From Apus apus (Eukaryota > Chordata > Aves > Apodiformes > Apodidae), in contig NC_067282.1 of assembly GCF_020740795.1 (NCBI RefSeq), positions 53,575,290 to 53,639,289 of the forward strand: a stretch of DNA of 64,000 nt, in the 5' to 3' direction. Shown piece after piece: positions 58,751 to 64,000 of the stretch (positions within the stretch are counted from its first letter, which is position 1; every line of letters starts with the position of its first letter). The position numbers and the translations under genes were made by a program. The notes beneath the pieces are model-generated. The model did not search any database. It saw only the letters and a list, made by a program, of their open reading frames with translations, and had not been told where the DNA came from.

Positions 58751-59647
58751 GTGAGCCCGAGGGGCCCGGCCCGGCCCGGCCCGGCGCGCCGGCAGCAGGC
58801 CTGGGCGGGCCGCGGGACCCGGGCCGCGGGTCTGTGGGGATGGGGGGGGTGTGAGGGCGGGGGTTTGGTTGTTTTCCCGGGGGGTTTGTAGCTGCCGCGT
58901 CGGAGCGCGCGGAGCGTCCCCGGGGGGTTTTGCTGAAGGGGCTCGGGGTGTGTTCGGGCTCCCGCTGGCGTGGCCGGCGGCGAAGCGCCCGCCGTCCCTC
59001 CCCGCGAAGGGGAGAGGTGCCCGCTGGTCTCCTGAGCCGGGGTCACGCTGCGGGAGCGGGAAGCCCTGGCCGCCTCGCTCTCGGGCCTCTCTCTTTCACT
59101 GCGCGCTGGGAAGCTGCGGGAAGTCGGGATGGCAGCGACAGGCCGTGCCGGGGTGTGTGAGTCCGGGCAGGAGCAAGCAGCTGATGGCTGCAAGCAGCTA
59201 CGAAATCAAGGCAGGCGTGCAGTGACGCTCCTTGCTGTCTCTTCCTGCCTGCACGAATCTGAAGTGGGGGGGGGGCTTCTAGTCCCCAGAGTCTCAAATG
59301 AAGGTTAAATGCCTGCGTAAGTGAGAAGCACATTTCACATAACCAAGTTACTTGTAAGCATGCTGGCTGGCAGGGTGTCTGTACTTAGGATAGCCTTTGC
59401 TACTCTGAGTGAGCTTTACAAGTTGTTTCTTGCTGCAGTGTTGGAAATTGCTCCAGACCGTGCTTTCAGACTTGAATGAGAAAGCTCAAGTCCAGTTGCT
59501 TTTCTTTGTCTTCCTGCTGCTGAAAGTGGCTCTCGCACTATCTTATCTCTTGGCTTCTGTATGAGGTGAAACACTAGTCCGTGACTCTTCAGAATAAGAG
59601 TCCATTCAAACTGTATGCTTTGGGTGAATACCTTGCATTGACTTCAT

Positions 59648-59885
59648 TGTAGAATCAGAATCATTTTGGTTGGAAAACACCTGTAAGGTCGTCATATCCA
59701 ACCATTAACCTTGCACACTGCCAAGTGCACCACTGAACCATGTCCCTAAGTACCACATCTACACACCTTTTAAATACCTCCAGGGGTTATGAATTCATCA
59801 CTTCCCTGGGCAGCCTGTTCCAGTGCCTGAGAACCCTCTCAGTGAAGAAATTTTTCTTAGTATCCAATCTAAGCCTCCTCTGGCA
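59648..59885 (-). mobile_element. CR1 LINE fragment
   Basis: Reverse orientation, about 240 bp: TAGAATCAGAATCATTTTGG, GTGCACCACTGAACCATGTC, CTTCCCTGGGCAGCCTGTTC, TCAGTGAAGAAATTTTTCTT. The 'ACCATGTCCCTAAGTACCAC' section marks the CR1 subfamily with a long 3' UTR. Confidence 0.93.
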
Positions 59886-60072
59886 CATTTGCTGTCATGA
59901 ATCAGCAGGTAATATGCAAAACATGTTGTTATAAAGTATTTTCCCTTAAGTATATTGTTCCGTTCAGACCAGCCAAATCTTGCACCTAATGCATAACTGT
60001 GTGGATTTTTTTCACTTTTGTTTCTGTACTGCTTCTGTTGCAATAGTAAATTATTATGTGGACATTCTTTTA

Positions 60073-60322
60073 TAGGATCATAGAAATGGGTGTTTGGAAG
60101 TGACCTTAGGAGGTCACATAGTCCAGCCTCGTGCTTGAAGCACAACTGTTGCCTAGACTAGATCAGCTCGGCTCTACCTTTGTTTAAGCAAGCCTTGAAA
60201 ACATCCAAGCATGGACCATCCATCACCTCCCTGCGTGACCTGTTACAGTACTGTACTACCTTCTTAAGGAACTTCTTTTCTTCAAGTACAGGCTGACTTT
60301 CATGCTGCAGTTTGCAGTTTTT
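60073..60322 (-). mobile_element. CR1 LINE fragment (old)
   Basis: Reverse orientation, about 250 bp, from AGGATCATAGAAATGGGTGT through CATCACCTCCCTGCG to CATGCTGCAGTTTGCAG. It is more diverged than the copy 190 bp upstream and belongs to a different subfamily, so two separate insertions are likely. Confidence 0.8.
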
Positions 60323-62851
60323 TTCACAGTATCTGTGAAAAAAACATTTACAGATTTGCATGATTCCTGTTTTAAGCTAGGATTGTGGCTGAAATACTTT
60401 TTTTTTTTTTTTTTAATCAAGTAAACCAGGTTGGCTACTGTCTTTTGTAACCAACCTGAGACATTTATGGGGTGATCCTTCTCAGATGTCTCTGTTTTTT
60501 TTCCCCTTATATAATGTGTACAAAACATTTTTTTCCTTATCTTAAGAATTTATTATTTTGTAAAAGTGAAATGAGATGCTTAGGTAGTATAAATCTACCA
60601 CCACTGGGTAGTTGAACGTTTCAGGATAACCTCAGCAGGTGTATTACTGCAAGAATCTCTTTCTGCAATTAGCCACCTCTTGTATTCCTCTGCCTCATGC
60701 CAGCCACTTTATGTACTGAGGCAAAGCATATGGAGAAGTCTAACTCACTCTTCACATCTAATTCTCTCCATGTAGTTTGCAACTGAATGTGGTCTGGTGA
60801 GGAGAGACAGTATGTGATCAGATAATGGCTATATGATAATATTTATGTGAGTGGGTAAAACTAAGCTTCCCTGGACAACGTTAGTTTTTTAATATGTTCT
60901 TGTGGAGTTTTTTGGTTGTCACAGTTGATTATGATGTAAGCAACAATACTGAATTTTCCACTGCCTTGAGAATTTAGATGCACAGACCAGATCTCTGGTG
61001 ATACTTGTCTGTTATAACCTCTGTGGACCTCCCATCCTCTGTTTGGTGAGATGGAATGGGATGTATTTAGTGGGACATGTAGCTAGCAGCACAGGAATGA
61101 TGCGACTTTTAACTTTCCTGCTTCCTCCAAACTACCTGCAAATCTGCTTGGACAAACTCAGTTTGGCTACTTTTTCTGTTTCTGGCTTGAGTGCCATCAG
61201 AAATTTAGTGTGATCTGTGCAGACTTAAATAGTAACTCTTTAAGAATCCTTACTCAAAAAAAATACTGATGGCTCCAAAGGGGATTTGCAGTTCTATGGG
61301 AAATTGTTTACTTTTTATGGAAAATTTGAGCCTTCAGATAAAACTCCTTCTCCAATGAAAAACAGCTAATTTAAGGCTGTGGTTCTGCAACCAGTCTATT
61401 TCCTTACTGCTGGAAGTGAGAGATTTCATTCTTGTCTTTGGGCAACGTGTTCCTGTCCTCTGCGTTGTCCCGTCTGGATTACTTGTTAAAACCTTTTTTC
61501 AGCTTATGAACGTGGCCGGAAACTATCCAACTTTTTGCCAGACTGGTTTTTTTGTTGTGTTAGTGAGTTGGAGTGGCTTACAGGATTATGGCAAGTGTGC
61601 AGGTTTGCATAGTTTAGGGCACAGGTAGGAAGAGCAGGAAGGTGTGTCTTCACTTGTGAGTGACCTGCACAGCTCACAGCTGCCTGTCTCATGGAACTGC
61701 ATCCTGACATGCACAGCTACTAGATGCCAGTAAAACAAAGTACCCAAGTGAAGTAGCTGAGGTAGAGATACATGTAAACAAGTAAATTTTTTTTTTTTTC
61801 CATAACTTCTTGGTTTGGTTACATTTGGGTGTATTTTTGTAGGGAGGAAAAGCTCTCCTGTTGGTCCATGGTGAGAAAATAGATGGCTTGCCGTTGAAAG
61901 GGAGAGGTTTTGGTCCTGAAAGCACTCACCTTCCTTTTGCTGTCTCCTGCTCTTGTCTGATTGCACAGTAAGACAGTTCAACTTGGTAGGCTGCTGAAAA
62001 CTGCTCTTTCAGATTTATTTTGGTGTAAGTCTTTTTCTGGTTTAGCCAATTGAATTGGTTTAATGTGCAAGCAGATAACTGCCAAAACAGTGTAAGGTAA
62101 ACAGTAGAAAGGTATTAGGACTGTGTGAGTAGAATAAGGGAAGAGAGTTTGAGACTAAGAGGAAAGACAGAGTTCTCCTTTTCCACAGCAGCAGGCAATC
62201 CCAACTGTAATTAATGTATGTAGACCTAACTAGTCTGAAACCGCAGCAGACTGAATTTTGCATTCTCACTCAAGAGTTACTGGTAGACTTCTATAAAAAA
62301 GTAAGTGTGGATATCCTTACCTTCTCTCTGAGAAGAGCTTCTGTTCCAACTTAAAATAGTGTATGAGTCTGAATACATTGTTTAAATACTCATAGTTAAA
62401 TTTTCAGTTGCTACATGGATAAAATTGTGGAGCAGTTGAACTATGGGGAGAAGTACGGATCTCATCCATACTTCTATTCATGTTTTTTAAAGATTTTTAT
62501 TGTGCAAAAGTTGTGGTGGTGACTACTGTGGCTCTAACTTGGTACGTTAAACTAAAGCACTGGCAACTGTGGTAATTGTATTATTCTTGTGCATGATTGC
62601 TTGCTGATGGTTACATTAGCCTTAAAGTGGTTTTGTCACGTGCTCACTATTTTTCTGACGGTTAGATAGCGTTTTACTTATGCTCTCAGTAGGTACAGTT
62701 CATTACACAAGATTCTACATTTCAAGATGTGTAATTACTCAAATCTTCTATTTTCAGTTATCCTGTCTCTTTCATATAAATTTATTTTCATATATCTGTC
62801 AGAGTTGAAGAAATGCTTTAATATAACTACCGCTTATCTCATCTCTTTCAG

Positions 62852-62919
62852 TCTGCAATCAAGCTGTTTGTGAACAGGCTTGACTCTGTAGAGTCTGTCC
62901 TTCCCTATGAATATACTGC
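62852..62919 (+). CDS. TM9SF2: TM9SF2 coding exon 2 (luminal domain)
   Basis: A 68-bp exon encoding SAIKLFVNRLDSVESVLPYE, then YT and the first two bases of an alanine codon. This matches the luminal domain of TM9SF2 directly after the mature N-terminus. Acceptor CTCTTTCAG ends at 62851; donor GTAAGT starts at 62920. It joins exon 1 in phase 0 and leaves phase 2, so the next exon should start with one base completing the alanine codon. This exon is too short to be found as an open frame and was recognised from translation and splice sites. Confidence 0.96.
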
Positions 62920-64000
62920 GTAAGTATATTATACTGTTTATGTCATTTTAGTTGTCAGCTCTTCCAAAAAGATGCATTTAATTTATCTTGAAGTATTATC
63001 CACATCTTGGTACAGCAGTTTGCCAGTGAGAAATGCCTGTTTTGCTAATGTAAATTTACAAATACAGAATTTTCAGCCAATAGATGGATGCATACTTTGC
63101 TTCCTTCTTCTCAGTAGTCCTTGCTTGTACCTTAAAACTAGTGCATGGACTCAAAGGCCCTCATGTAGGTCAAATCACTGCTTTAGAGTAAATCAAGGTT
63201 AAAGTGTGTGTGTGTGTATAATATTTACTCTTCTGCCGTTGGTTGTCATTTTATAGATCAAAGTATTACTGCTGTCTTCAGTAGCCTATAGCCAGATGAG
63301 TTAAAGTGGTAATGAGGTGTGAACTTCACATCAATTTTCTTAATGAGGTGTTAAATGTTTTCTTGGCACACTGCATAAGAGTCCACAACATTTATCAGTG
63401 CCTGGTACAGCTATGTAAAGTTGTTACTTCAAAGAATATTTTGACTGTTAATACTGAAGAGGTTAAGCACTAGTTCTGTCTACAGTTTAATGAACACAAA
63501 TGTGATATACTTAGGCTGCAGAAACTTGGAGGATGTGATGTTAAATGTGTTGGTGAATAAAACTGCAATAATCTGTTTATTGAATGGTGCTTGTTTTAAA
63601 GGAGCTGTCTGTATATATATGTGTGTATTTTTATTTTTTTATTATTATTCTTCACCACCCAAGAATCTGTCCTGCTTGCTTTTCTTTCAGAATTGTCATG
63701 AAACTATGTGACGGTTTCTTGGCTAAAATCCTTGTTCGAATAGGAAACTTCTAATTACTGAAGGAAACTTTTATGCTACTATGCTTAATATAAACTGAGT
63801 TCTGAAATAGCTGATGAAGATATTCGATTATTGGGTTGGTTTTGTTTTATTAAAAATGAGGCAGTGATTTTCACACTTGCTCTGCAGGATCAAGGAAGAA
63901 ACTTGTCTACAGGGAAAGCTGTATAGTTTCTTGTGATGAAGGTGTTGATTTGGGAGTACTATTTGAGATCTAATATTTGCAGCTGGGACTATTTTATTAA
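62920..64000 (+). other. TM9SF2: TM9SF2 intron 2 (5' part)
   Basis: Starts at the GTAAGT donor and runs off the window. I looked for the next coding exon (expected to begin with residues FDFCQ) and did not find it. It contains a short TG repeat (about 63204-63219). A TTTCTTTCAG acceptor-like site near 63689 is not followed by TM9SF2 coding sequence. Confidence 0.85.

Larger units (their letters stand above)
58751..62851 (+). other. TM9SF2: TM9SF2 intron 1
   Basis: A 4,101-bp phase-0 intron with a GTGAGC donor and an ATCTCTTTCAG acceptor. The first ~450 bp belong to the CpG island. It contains two antisense CR1 fragments in a row (59648-59885 and 60073-60322) and two T-runs (about 60400-60414 and 61788-61799). 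Confidence 0.93.

Noticed and set aside
57928-58854. 308-codon open frame on the + strand, and 160-190-codon frames on both strands, across the TM9SF2 promoter
   Set aside because: They consist of G/K/E/R or P/S/F low-complexity translation of the polypurine tract and CpG island. There is no family likeness, and they overlap the true TM9SF2 exon in another frame.
63689-63712. Acceptor-like TTTCTTTCAG followed by AATTGTCATG in TM9SF2 intron 2
   Set aside because: The sequence after it does not encode the expected next TM9SF2 residues and meets a stop soon. The true exon 3 must lie beyond the window.
1-64000. tRNA, rRNA, microRNA hairpin, CRISPR array, LTR element or bacterial-type operon
   Set aside because: None was found by reading. 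The repeats are LINE fragments and simple repeats. A covariance-model scan would be needed to exclude small RNAs fully.

Overview
The window is nuclear DNA from a vertebrate, most likely a bird. Coding exons are short and separated by long introns. There are GC-rich CpG-island promoters and no SINE-like or Alu-like repeats. The only abundant interspersed repeat is 5'-truncated CR1 LINE fragments, whose 3' ends carry the typical ATTCTGTGATTCT-like tail. Crocodilians and turtles also carry CR1, so 'bird' is an inference.

Three protein-coding genes can be supported. (1) UBAC2 on the + strand, last two coding exons only (7610-7732 and 12198-12305), ending in the complete C-terminal UBA domain. 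(2) A complete single-coding-exon class A GPCR on the - strand (20473-21519), a diverged relative of the oxysterol receptor GPR183/EBI2. It appears to have a 5' noncoding exon in a CpG island near 22315-22550. (3) TM9SF2 on the + strand, first two coding exons only (58616-58750 and 62852-62919), preceded by a CpG-island promoter and a ~350-bp purine-only tract. The order UBAC2 - GPR183 family - TM9SF2 matches the human chromosome 13q32 neighbourhood. In human, however, GPR18 and GPR183 lie inside UBAC2, whereas this receptor lies about 8 kb beyond the UBAC2 stop codon.

Layout: 1-12305 is the 3' part of UBAC2 with its introns. 12306-20472 is UBAC2 3' UTR and intergenic DNA. 20473-22550 is the GPCR gene. 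22551-57600 is a 35-kb intergenic region with no gene I can recognise, holding CR1 fragments, simple repeats, a small CpG-rich minisatellite with a CTCF-like motif (34.2 kb), and one unproven exon-like segment on the - strand (53.8 kb). 57600-59200 is the TM9SF2 CpG island, and 59200-64000 is TM9SF2 introns 1 and 2 with exon 2.

The most unusual observation is a pair of CR1-derived segments in inverted orientation (41478-41866 and 46808-about 47195), about 4.9 kb apart. They are identical over 302 bp, while the same two elements are strongly diverged immediately outside this core. This pattern suggests recent gene conversion or duplication between inverted copies. No new defence, mobile or metabolic system was found.
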